DNA of 23,160 bases from a virus. The DNA lies in IMG/VR virus record IMGVR_UViG_3300037153_000431, positions 1-23,160 of that record. One strand, written 5' to 3'. Under the pieces are notes generated by a model. That model searched no databases, was not told the DNA's origin, and saw only the letters and a list, made by a program, of their open reading frames with translations. Below, piece by piece: positions 14,734 through 20,481 of the stretch. Made by a program: the position numbers and the translations under genes. Within the stretch, counting starts at the first letter, position 1. Every line of letters begins with the position of its first letter.

Positions 14734-15067
14734 TGATCACGGCCAGGACATCGAGGACCTGACGCGGGAGCACGCTTTCAAGGTCAAACAGCTGGAGCAG
14801 GAGCTATATGCTGCCGCCGGCAAGATCGCCGGATTGGAGGAGGAGCTGAAGCGCCGGGAGATGGCTTACAAGTTCATGAGCCAGACCTTGGCGCAGCATG
14901 TCGAGCGGATCAGCTTATTGAGCACTGCACTCAACACCGGGACGGTGTTTGTCGATCAACTGATGGCCGATCTGCGCATTGCCGGGCGCGAGCCCAGCGC
15001 GGCGCTCAAGGCAGCGCACGCCAAGTGGAACAACGCGATGAAGAAGCTCTTTGGGCACGACCACTGA
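14723..15067 (+). CDS. Coiled-coil phage protein, GTG start
   Basis: The product is 114 residues. A long heptad-rich segment (EHAFKVKQLEQELYAAAGKI, then LEEELKRREMAYKFM; about 14-52) leads to a second helix and the C-terminal AALKAAHAKWNNAMKKLFG. GTG start with GGAGG seven bases upstream, inside the preceding gene. It looks like a longer version of the preceding product, so the pair probably arose by duplication. No catalytic motif is seen. Confidence 0.65.
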   Translation: MADDDHGQDIEDLTREHAFKVKQLEQELYAAAGKIAGLEEELKRREMAYKFMSQTLAQHVERISLLSTALNTGTVFVDQLMADLRIAGREPSAALKAAHAKWNNAMKKLFGHDH

Positions 15068-15106
15068 CCTGTTTAGGGGTTCCATCCACAGGAATATCTT
15101 GGTATA

Positions 15107-15154
15107 GTGTCGGCTAGCTGACTTTACACACGTCAAGAGTATGCTAGACGACAC
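15107..15154. other. Nested inverted repeats in the 15068-15269 gap
   Basis: Three nested complementary pairs lie on one axis: GTGTCG (15107-15112) with CGACAC (15149-15154), CTAG (15114-15117) with CTAG (15144-15147), and TGAC (15119-15122) with GTCA (15132-15135). The RNA could fold into an interrupted stem of 14 bp. A CTGACT / TATGCT pair with 16-base spacing inside it is a weak rightward promoter candidate. Confidence 0.4.
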
Positions 15155-15208
15155 AGGCCGCACTGTTCCCACCCGTGCCGTACGCCTCGGTTCCGGGGGA
15201 ACATGCCA

Positions 15209-15250
15209 CCGCCGCCGGGAACCCAGTCCGTACCCGGCGGCGGATTCTTT
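15209..15250 (+). terminator. Intrinsic terminator or attenuator
   Basis: An 11-bp perfect GC-rich stem (15209-15219 with 15233-15243, arms CCGCCGCCGGG and complement) with a 13-base loop is followed by ATTCTTTGT. It ends the coiled-coil gene pair or attenuates transcription entering the 15270 gene, whose ATG is only 20 bases beyond. A smaller hairpin (GTTCC-GGG-GGAAC, 15190-15202) precedes it. Confidence 0.65.
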
Positions 15251-15269
15251 GTGAGAGGGGGGCCAAGCG

Positions 15270-15395
15270 ATGGATTGGGCGTGGCTGTTCCTGTGGAGCA
15301 TGATCATGTTCAACCTGGGCTTCTGGGTTGCGGTTGCGTTCCATCATCATCTGGTCCACATCGCCCGGCGCAATCGCAAGCGATGGCCGCCATAG
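15270..15395 (+). CDS. Single-span membrane peptide
   Basis: The product is 41 residues, MDWAWLFLWSMIMFNLGFWV at its start. A single hydrophobic helix (about 2-25) is followed by a histidine and arginine-rich cytoplasmic-type tail (HHHLVHIARRNRKRWPP). The positive charges after the helix predict an N-out, C-in orientation. A GAGAGGGGGG purine tract lies about 8 bases upstream. It overlaps the next gene's ATG by 13 bases. Such peptides in phages can act in lysis or superinfection control, but nothing specific is visible. Confidence 0.55.
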   Translation: MDWAWLFLWSMIMFNLGFWVAVAFHHHLVHIARRNRKRWPP

Positions 15396-15787
15396 AGAGA
15401 ACCGTGAAGATCGACCCGCATCTGGAGCATTACCGTATCGCCGTCGGTGCCTATGCCAGCCCCGAGGGTGCGCCTTATGGCGTCTTCGAGGCCGTGCCTG
15501 GGCCGTGTGGCGAGAAGCTGACCGTCATGGTGGCCGACGGCGATGACACCGGGTGGGAGCATGTGAGCGTCTCGACCCGCAGGCGGATACCCAACTGGAT
15601 TGAGATGAGCTGGGTGAAGGACCGCTGCTGGGAGCCGGAAGACACCGTCGTGCAGTTCCACCCGCCGCACTCGCGTTACGTGAACAACTATTCCGTCGTG
15701 CTGCACATGTGGCGCTACGTGCGGGGTGAGTTCCCGGCACCGCCGGACATTCTCGTTGGCTACAAGGAGCTGGGCGAACTGGCTTGA
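15383..15787 (+). CDS. Conserved phage protein with WEHVSVS...YVNNYS signature
   Basis: The product is 134 residues and soluble. Landmarks are GWEHVSVSTRRRIPNWIEM (about 53-71), VKDRCWEPEDTVVQFHPP (about 73-90), RYVNNYSVVLHMWRY (about 93-107) and PAPPDILVG. This series is that of a family very widespread in phages and prophages (recently numbered DUF7694, as I recall) with no established function. ATG at 15383 overlaps the membrane-peptide gene; a GTG at 15404 with an AGAGAGA tract upstream is an alternative start. The frame is open upstream to 15203 but that part is the terminator region. Confidence 0.75.
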   Translation: MAAIERTVKIDPHLEHYRIAVGAYASPEGAPYGVFEAVPGPCGEKLTVMVADGDDTGWEHVSVSTRRRIPNWIEMSWVKDRCWEPEDTVVQFHPPHSRYVNNYSVVLHMWRYVRGEFPAPPDILVGYKELGELA

Positions 15788-15828
15788 ACTGATCCGCGTT
15801 TACCTCCGACCAACATGAAAGGACCCCC

Positions 15829-16035
15829 ATGAGCGATCGCGAGCGCGAAGACCATCTCGTTGCCAACCTCACCCTGGCGGCCGGCTTTCTGCGCGGCATG
15901 GCGAGCCGGCTCGATAATCTGAGCGCACGCTCGCTGCAGGCGGCGGCCCCCGAGTTTCGGAGGGCGGCGGCGGATTGTCGTGCACTTGCCAGCGGCCTGC
16001 ATGCGGCGTTGCGGGCGTACAACGCGGTCGATTAG
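15829..16035 (+). CDS. Small helical protein, paralogue of the 16458 gene
   Basis: The product is 68 residues and nearly all helix: LTLAAGFLRGMASRLDNLS followed by FRRAAADCRALASGLHAALRAY. ATG with AAAGGA six bases upstream. The same order of motifs (LTEAAAFLDRMAARLDAML, then IDRAGDECRAMADKIRA) occurs in the 16458-16751 product. Function unknown. A 160-base non-coding stretch with a terminator follows it. Confidence 0.65.
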   Translation: MSDREREDHLVANLTLAAGFLRGMASRLDNLSARSLQAAAPEFRRAAADCRALASGLHAALRAYNAVD

Positions 16036-16099
16036 GGTACCCCCACGCAGGCGTGGCGGCAGCGCGCGAGGGGGTTCTACCTTTCATACCCCCAACAAG

Positions 16100-16144
16100 G
16101 CCGGGCTCGGTGCTCTTCGTAACAGAACCACCGCGAAGCCCGGC
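16100..16144 (+). terminator. Two-stage hairpin terminator
   Basis: GCCGGGCT (16100-16107) pairs with AGCCCGGC (16137-16144) and, inside, CGGTG (16108-16112) pairs with CACCG (16129-16133), giving a 13-bp stem with a 3-base bulge. A pyrimidine-rich tail (CCCCTTCCTTCTT) follows. It probably ends the transcript of 15270-16035. Confidence 0.5.
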
Positions 16145-16161
16145 AAGCCGCCCCTTCCTTC

Positions 16162-16197
16162 TTGCGCTTTGCGATATATTGCACTACACTGCTATAC
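16162..16197 (+). promoter_or_regulatory. Promoter candidate directly at the 16198 start (leaderless)
   Basis: TTGCGC at about 16162 and TACACT about 17 bases later, or TTGCGA and TATACA with 18-base spacing, precede the ATG at 16198. The stretch is AT-rich in a GC-rich region. No Shine-Dalgarno is present before the ATG, which fits a leaderless or near-leaderless mRNA. Confidence 0.45.
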
Positions 16198-16461
16198 ATG
16201 AGCACGACAGCCGAGCAAGATCAGGTGCTGGCGCTGGTTGATGCGATCAATCACGTCCTGGCCGGCGTGCCGATCGCGCACGCGCAGACGGCGATGACCC
16301 TGGCCGTCGTTACCGGCATCATCTCCACCAGCACCAGTGCGCAAGAGCGTGAGATGCAGGCTGCGATATTTACCCAGCAGGTGAAGGAGTACATCGCCCG
16401 TCCCGAGATCGTCTCGTGGGTGTTGTCCGGCGTCCGGCCCACGCAAGTGGGGCGGGCATGA
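16198..16461 (+). CDS. Small alpha-helical phage protein, first gene of the TIGR-Tas transcript
   Basis: The product is 87 residues. It has an N-terminal helix (EQDQVLALVDAINHVLAGVP), a hydrophobic alanine/valine/isoleucine-rich middle (AMTLAVVTGII; possibly buried rather than transmembrane) and a charged helical end. It starts at the ATG at 16198; an upstream in-frame TTG at 16162 lies within the promoter. No ribosome site is visible. Its TGA overlaps the next ATG (ATGA). I do not recognise a family. Confidence 0.6.
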   Translation: MSTTAEQDQVLALVDAINHVLAGVPIAHAQTAMTLAVVTGIISTSTSAQEREMQAAIFTQQVKEYIARPEIVSWVLSGVRPTQVGRA

Positions 16462-16751
16462 GCATCATCAGCCCAGAGGAAGCCGACGAGTTCGTGCGCC
16501 TGAAGGCCGAGGTCGAGCAGCTGCGGGCCGACCTAGAGCTGCGCAATCAGACGGCATGTGACCGCAAGGAGATTATCGCGCGGCTTGAATGCGATCTCAC
16601 CGAAGCCGCCGCCTTCCTCGACCGGATGGCGGCACGGCTCGATGCAATGCTTGATGTTGGAGCAACACACGATACCGGCATTGCACCCGATATCGACCGC
16701 GCCGGTGACGAGTGCCGCGCGATGGCGGATAAGATAAGAGCGAGCCATTGA
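16458..16751 (+). CDS. Coiled-coil protein whose 3' end forms the first array repeat
   Basis: The product is 97 residues. Heptad-type FVRLKAEVEQLRADLELRNQ (about 12-31) is followed by IIARLECDLTEAAAFLDRMAARL and IDRAGDECRAMADKIRASH. The second half resembles the 15829-16035 product. ATG at 16458 overlaps the upstream stop; an earlier in-frame ATG at 16416 lies inside that gene. The final codons for RASH coincide with the first GAGCGAGCC repeat (16738-16746) of the TIGR array, so coding sequence and guide array are fused. Whether it has a role in the system is unknown. Confidence 0.65.
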   Translation: MSIISPEEADEFVRLKAEVEQLRADLELRNQTACDRKEIIARLECDLTEAAAFLDRMAARLDAMLDVGATHDTGIAPDIDRAGDECRAMADKIRASH

Positions 16752-17187
16752 GAATGAGCGCACCATCTCCACCGAGCGGGCCATCAGCGATGAGAGCACC
16801 ATCCCATTCGAGCGAGCCGTGCGATGTGAGAGCACCACGTAGAACGAGCGAGCCATCTGATCGGAAGGCACCACGATCCTGGAGCGAGCCAAAGAGGACC
16901 GAGAGCACCATACCGCGCGAGCGAGCCACCTAAAGAGAGCGCACCAGACCCTATGAGCGAGCCAACTGCGGAGAGGGCAACCAAAGGCCAGAGCGAGCCA
17001 CACTGCGAGAGAGCGCCGGAAACCATGAGCGAGCCACAGACCAGGAGTGCACCACTAGCGCAGAGCGAGCCATTGTAAGCGAGGGCACCGTTGCAGCCGA
17101 GCGAGCCATCTAGCCCGAGAGCACCATCCGCAAGCGAGCGAGCCACTCTCGAAGAGAGCGCCACATCAAGAGAGCACCACTGTGAAA
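16738..17187 (+). repeat. TIGR array 1 (36-nt dual-repeat, dual-spacer units), upstream of tas
   Basis: Repeat GAGCGAGCC (R1) occurs at 16738, 16774, 16810, 16846, 16882, 16919, 16955, 16991, 17027, 17063, 17099 and 17136: spacing 36, with two intervals of 37. Halfway between lies a second 9-nt repeat (R2, consensus GAGNGCRCC; e.g. GAGAGCACC, GAGCGCACC, GAGGGCACC). The four slots are R1, 9-nt spacer, R2, 9-nt spacer. R1 is exact in 11 of 12 copies (one GAGCGGGCC); R2 varies. About 24 spacers differ from each other; most begin with A. Two spacers are 10 nt (16891-16900, 17126-17135). The end is degenerate (GAGAGCACC at 17170) and runs into the tas ribosome site. The period equals the 36-nt tigRNA length reported for TIGR-Tas systems. 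The strand is given as that of tas; array transcription was not shown. Confidence 0.9.
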
Positions 17188-17191
17188 GGAG
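17185..17191 (+). promoter_or_regulatory. Ribosome binding site of tas
   Basis: AAAGGAG lies six bases before the ATG at 17198 and directly after the last degenerate array repeat. It fixes the tas start; the frame opening upstream at 17182 is a different, non-coding frame. Confidence 0.75.
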
Positions 17192-17197
17192 CGTCCC

Positions 17198-18004
17198 ATG
17201 GACGAGCAGGTACACGTTGCCAAGCTATCGGTCGATCTGAAGATCGCCGCCGCCACGCTGTCGGACGAGGAGGCGAGGTTTCTGGTCGGGGCGTACTACA
17301 TCATCCAGGAGGACCGCAAACGGTCGAGCAACCAAGTACGCGCCCTCGACAAGAGCGGGGAGCCGCACTTGTTGCTGACGTGGTTTGCCGAGCAGAACGA
17401 ACTCTTGGAGAGCCAGCTCAAGACCGCGCTCGGGCGCTACGCCCAGAGCAAGGAGGTCGGCAAGTGGATGCTGGGCATCTACGGCATCGGCCCGGTGATC
17501 TCGGCTGGTTTGATCGCGCACATCGACATCAAGAAGTGCCCCACCGTCGGCCACATCTGGCGCTTTGCCGGGCTCGACCCGTCGAGCGAGTGGAAGAAGG
17601 GCGAGAAGCGCCCGTGGAATGCCGAACTCAAGACCCTGTGCTGGAAGATCGGCCAGAGCTTCATGAAGTTCTCCAATGCCGAGGACTGCTATTACGGCAA
17701 GCTCTACCGCGAGCGCAAGGCGTTCGAGGTTGCCCGCAACGACAGCGGCGGCAATACCGAGCTTGCGCTGCGCCTGTCGATGAAGTTCAACAAGTCGACC
17801 GAGGCGTTCAAGCATCTGTCTGCGGGGCATCTCCCGCCGGCACAGATCGACGGGCGGGCGCGGCGCTGGGCGGTCAAGCTGTTTCTCTCTCACTTGCACA
17901 GCGTGTGGTGGGAGATCGACACCGGAGAGAAGCCGCCCAAGCCGTACATTCTCACGAAAGAGGGTGGCCACGCGCACGAGATCAGGCCACCGAACTGGAA
18001 GTAG
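17198..18004 (+). CDS. tasA: TIGR-associated Nop-domain protein, nuclease-free (TasA-type)
   Basis: The product is 268 residues. An N-terminal helical part (about 20-90) contains LSDEEARFLVGAYYIIQEDR and the conserved-looking RSSNQVRALDKSGEPH. A helix-hairpin-helix region follows, GIYGIGPVISAGLIAHIDI (93-111), then GHIWRFAGLDPSSEW (118-132) and KRPWNAELKTLCWKIG (137-152). This GIGP..aa.l...id ... faGLdP ... N..LK order is the core of the IS110 C-terminal (Transposase_20) domain, which is homologous to the Nop domain of Tas proteins and box C/D snoRNPs. The C-terminal part (LPPAQIDGRARRWAVKLFLSH, then HAHEIRPPNWK) is also conserved-looking. No RuvC-type DEDD residues upstream and no HNH motif are present, so DNA binding without cutting is expected. 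Arrays flank it in the same orientation on both sides; its last codons fall in phase with array 2. Confidence 0.85.
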   Translation: MDEQVHVAKLSVDLKIAAATLSDEEARFLVGAYYIIQEDRKRSSNQVRALDKSGEPHLLLTWFAEQNELLESQLKTALGRYAQSKEVGKWMLGIYGIGPVISAGLIAHIDIKKCPTVGHIWRFAGLDPSSEWKKGEKRPWNAELKTLCWKIGQSFMKFSNAEDCYYGKLYRERKAFEVARNDSGGNTELALRLSMKFNKSTEAFKHLSAGHLPPAQIDGRARRWAVKLFLSHLHSVWWEIDTGEKPPKPYILTKEGGHAHEIRPPNWK

Positions 18005-18692
18005 CCACGGATCGAAAGTGTGCCAGATGATATGAGCGAGCCAGCGTCGAAGAGAGCGCCGCAACAAGCGAGCGAGCCACGTCACATGAGAGCGCCATCC
18101 GCAGCGAGCGAGCCCAATCTTGGGAGTGTACCAGCATCTCAGAGCGAGCCAGTCGGGCGAAGAGTGCCATGCTCCAGGAGCGAGCCATCATGTCGGAGAG
18201 CGCCAATGTGTCTGAGCGAGCCTGATCTCCTGAGAGCACCAATCTCTGTGAGCGAGCCACGCACCACGAGAGCATCATTCAGAGAGAGCGAGCCCAGAAG
18301 CGGCGAGAGCGCCATTAGGCAGGAGCGAGCCATATCATGGAAGAGCGCCACACGACTTGAGCGAGCCAGTACTGGAGAGGGCATCAAAGACACTGAGCGA
18401 GCCATTCTGGTCGAGGGCACCGAATAGGCCGAGCGAGCCTCGCAAGCGGAGAGCGCCAATCACGAGGAGCGAGCCACGTCAGATGAGGGCACCACGCAGG
18501 TTCGAGTGAGCCATCCGGCCTGAGAGCGCCATATGAAGTGAGCGAGCCGGATGTGGAGAGAGCACCAGACTTGTAGAGCGAGCCAGTCGCCAGGAGAGCG
18601 CCGCTTGTTATGAGCGAGCCACCCACAGAAAGAGCGCCACGGTAGTAGAGCGAGCCATTGGGGTTGAGGGCACCAAACCTGTTGAGCGATCT
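17998..18692 (+). repeat. TIGR array 2, downstream of tas
   Basis: R1 GAGCGAGCC occurs at 18034, 18070, 18106, 18142, 18178, 18214, 18250, 18286, 18323, 18359, 18395, 18431, 18467, 18504, 18540, 18576, 18612 and 18648, then a degenerate GAGCGATCT at 18684. Spacing is 36 with two intervals of 37 (10-nt spacers at 18295-18304 and 18494-18503). R1 is exact in 17 of 18 full copies (one GAGTGAGCC); R2 at the half-way points is GAGAGCGCC, GAGAGCACC, GAGGGCACC, AAGAGCGCC and similar. About 36 unique spacers. In phase upstream, R2-like AAGTGTGCC (18016-18024) and R1-like GAAGTAGCC (17998-18006) carry the periodicity into the tas stop codon. This array is longer than array 1 and has the same orientation. 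Confidence 0.9.
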
Positions 18693-18972
18693 TACCCCTA
18701 AGCTTGCCGATTGGGAGATCACTTGGGAGCCGCGCGAGGGTGGGCGGGCGCCGAGAGTATCTCCCAACCCGGATTATCCGCATGGCAAGCATCTCGACGC
18801 CCACCATCCTGGGCTGCCGAGCTGCCGGGGTGAGCTACCCTATGTGTTGTGGCCCGAGCGCGGGCTGGGATTGCTCTACGTGCGTTGCCGGCGCTGTGGG
18901 GTCACGTCTGCCGTGACCACCGCAGGCCGACCGGACGATCCGATCAGCCTGCGCATCAACTGTGGCGGCTAG
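18682..18972 (+). CDS. Small CxxC protein following the TIGR array
   Basis: The product is about 96 residues if it starts at TTG 18682; the frame is open from 18658. It has ADWEITWEPREGGRAPRV, then SCRGELPYVLWPERGLGLLYV and a single CRRCG (about residue 70), with a final cysteine near the C-terminus. A half zinc-ribbon or hypothetical DNA-associated protein is possible. The start codon lies inside the last degenerate repeat (18684-18692) of array 2. Its stop is two bases from the stop of the convergent 18975 gene. The start is uncertain; function unknown. Confidence 0.5.
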   Translation: MSDLTPKLADWEITWEPREGGRAPRVSPNPDYPHGKHLDAHHPGLPSCRGELPYVLWPERGLGLLYVRCRRCGVTSAVTTAGRPDDPISLRINCGG

Positions 18973-18974
18973 GG

Positions 18975-19298
18975 CTACTTCTTGGCGCCGCTGGCCGCGT
19001 GCGAGGAGGCGCCGCCGTGTGAGGCGGCCTGGGGGGCATGGGGTTGCGCCGCAGGCGCAGCGGAAGACTTCTTCGCTTCGGCTTCCTTCTTGTCCTTGTC
19101 GGCTTTGGCCTCGGCGGCCTCCTTCTTGGCCTGCTCCTTGGCCTTCTCGTTCTCCTCTTCCAGCTCTTCGGCGACCTTCTCGGACCGTTCCTGGTCGGCC
19201 TTGAGCTTGGCCTTGGTGCGGTCCTCGATCTCCTCGGGGGTGAGGTTGCGCTGTTCGTGCAGGGTCTCGCCGCCTTCGCTCTTCGCTGCGGGCGCCAT
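18975..19298 (-). CDS. Lys/Glu/Ala-rich coiled-coil phage protein
   Basis: The product is 107 residues, almost all charged helix (LTPEEIEDRTKAKLKADQER, then EELEEENEKAKEQAKKEAAE), with a disordered Ala/Ser/His C-terminus (SHGGASSHAASGAKK). ATG at 19298 with AAGGAG nine bases upstream (an in-frame TTG overlaps the ribosome site). The composition fits a scaffold-like or virion-linker protein, but composition alone is weak evidence. Follows two other leftward small genes. Confidence 0.6.
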   Translation of the reverse strand: MAPAAKSEGGETLHEQRNLTPEEIEDRTKAKLKADQERSEKVAEELEEENEKAKEQAKKEAAEAKADKDKKEAEAKKSSAAPAAQPHAPQAASHGGASSHAASGAKK

Positions 19299-19331
19299 GG
19301 TGGTCTCCTTCAATGAACGGGGTTAACGGGA

Positions 19332-19652
19332 TCACTCGCCGACGGCCGAGCCGGACGGCCAGGAGCTGGCGCTGGCCGGCATGTTGACGCGCCGCATGGT
19401 ACACCACTGGCCGCTGGTTGGCCGGGTGCCGTAGTAGAACTGCACTCCGGTCTTGACCGACGAGGTTCCGGTTGCATCCCACACCACCAGATCGAGCACC
19501 GGGCCCGAGCCTGGGAGCGGGATACCGAAGCCAGAGCCGGCCACGGTGGCGATGTTCACCACCAGCGCGGCCTGCGGCAGCACGTTGGGCGGCGATGCCG
19601 ACATGTACCACACGATGTCTCCGACGGTCGGCCGGGTGGCGCTTCTGGGCAT
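19332..19652 (-). CDS. Small conserved phage protein of unknown function (VGDIVWY)
   Basis: The product is 106 residues and mainly beta: TVGDIVWYMSAS, AALVVNIATVAG, LDLVVWDATGTSSVKTGVQF and GQWCTMRRV. Short proteins with an opening vGd.VhY, a central aaiVt.V and late V.l.v...G segments are frequent in phages; none has a function that I know. ATG start. The TGA lies 34 bases before the next gene's ATG. Confidence 0.6.
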   Translation of the reverse strand: MPRSATRPTVGDIVWYMSASPPNVLPQAALVVNIATVAGSGFGIPLPGSGPVLDLVVWDATGTSSVKTGVQFYYGTRPTSGQWCTMRRVNMPASASSWPSGSAVGE

Positions 19653-19654
19653 GA

Positions 19655-19885
19655 TCAGTCTCCCTGAGCCTGGATGTTAGAATCACCCTCGGAGAGCTTA
19701 CCCTCTTCCTTGCCGGGGAACCAGTCGCCCAGCATCCAGTCCAGCAACACCGCCAGGGCCTCGACCTCGACCACCTCGGCAGTGCCGGCACGGCCGGCCG
19801 CCTCCACCCGCCGCGCGATCTCCCGCGCCATGGCCTCGCAATGCGTGCGGATGTTCTCCGCTACCTGCTCAGTGCTCGGCAGCAT
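19655..19885 (-). CDS. Small acidic helical phage protein
   Basis: The product is 76 residues: EQVAENIRTHCEAMAREIARRVEAAG, then VEVEALAVLLDWMLGDWFPGKEEG and a polar tail. No known domain. ATG at 19885 lies within the end of the upstream gene (17-base overlap), so the pair is translationally coupled. Confidence 0.6.
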   Translation of the reverse strand: MLPSTEQVAENIRTHCEAMAREIARRVEAAGRAGTAEVVEVEALAVLLDWMLGDWFPGKEEGKLSEGDSNIQAQGD

Positions 19886-20102
19886 CGCGCTTCTCCCGTA
19901 ACTGCGCCATCTGCCGGCCGAACTCCACCTTCCAGGCGCTGCCGTCCTCGATCGCCTTGCGCGTCACCACGAACCCACCCCAGGGGCTGCCGACCTCCAG
20001 GCTATCGGTGGCAACGTCGACAATGATCCAGGCCTCCTCCCCGAGCCAGCCAAACACCCCAGGCGCCAGCTCGTCGCGGTACGCCTTCAGGCTCCTAGCC
20101 AT
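19869..20102 (-). CDS. Small phage protein, unknown
   Basis: The product is 77 residues from the ATG at 20102. It has AYRDELAPGVFGWLGEEAWII, a VGSPWGGFVVTRKAIEDGSAWKV segment and a basic helical end. The layout suggests a small beta-sheet fold. A GTG five codons upstream is an alternative. It overlaps the upstream gene by 8 bases and the downstream by 17. Not recognised. Confidence 0.55.
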   Translation of the reverse strand: MARSLKAYRDELAPGVFGWLGEEAWIIVDVATDSLEVGSPWGGFVVTRKAIEDGSAWKVEFGRQMAQLREKRDAAEH

Positions 20103-20382
20103 GACCGGCACCCCCACGCTCCTGCTCCCGCTCCCGCTTGGCGTTGGCCACCGCCTTGCGCAGGTTCTCGATCATCACCTCCACCAACTCCACCGTCAGC
20201 ACCAGATCGCCAGCATACTCACCCTCCCCATCACCCATGACCCGCCCAGTAAACGTCATCCCAATGAACACCCCCTCCAACTGCGGCGAGCGCGCCAACC
20301 CAGTCTTGACCTCGCTCACCAACAACGGATCATCCACCCGCTCACTCTCGGCTATCACCTGACGCTCGATCCGGCCACGCAT
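20095..20382 (-). CDS. Small phage protein, unknown, with strong ribosome site
   Basis: The product is 95 residues: a basic start (MRGRIERQVIAESERVDDPL), SEVKTGLARSPQLEGVFIGMTFTGRVMGDGEGE, then a helical LVLTVELVEVMIENLRKAVANAKRERE. The ATG at 20382 follows AAAGGGAGG by 6 bases; the much longer open frame to 20748 is a shadow of the rightward gene and was discarded. First gene of the 18975-20382 leftward group. No family recognised. Confidence 0.6.
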   Translation of the reverse strand: MRGRIERQVIAESERVDDPLLVSEVKTGLARSPQLEGVFIGMTFTGRVMGDGEGEYAGDLVLTVELVEVMIENLRKAVANAKREREQERGGAGHG

Positions 20383-20481
20383 CCGTACCTCCCTTTCATG
20401 CAGAAGCCCCGCCGCTACACCCAGATCATCGCCCCCGAACACGTCCCCCGCAAACCACGCTGGAAACGAAAGGCCCCAACC

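Noticed and set aside
16533-17215. Leftward open frames through array 1 encoding Gly-Ser-Leu/Gly-Ala-Leu repeat proteins
   Set aside because: The 36-base period is a multiple of three, so frames stay open and give 12-residue repeats automatically. No ribosome sites, and variation falls in the spacers, not in synonymous positions.
17198-18004. Active IS110-family insertion sequence
   Set aside because: The protein has only the C-terminal-type domain, lacks the N-terminal DEDD catalytic domain, and no element ends or target-site features are seen; the arrays fit TIGR-Tas better.
16738-18692. CRISPR array
   Set aside because: Repeats are 9 nt and spacers 9 nt, with two alternating repeat types and no Cas genes; CRISPR repeats and spacers are each about 20-40 nt.
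17982-18807. Leftward open frames through array 2 with similar repeat peptides
   Set aside because: Same periodicity artefact; the DNA is explained by the guide array.
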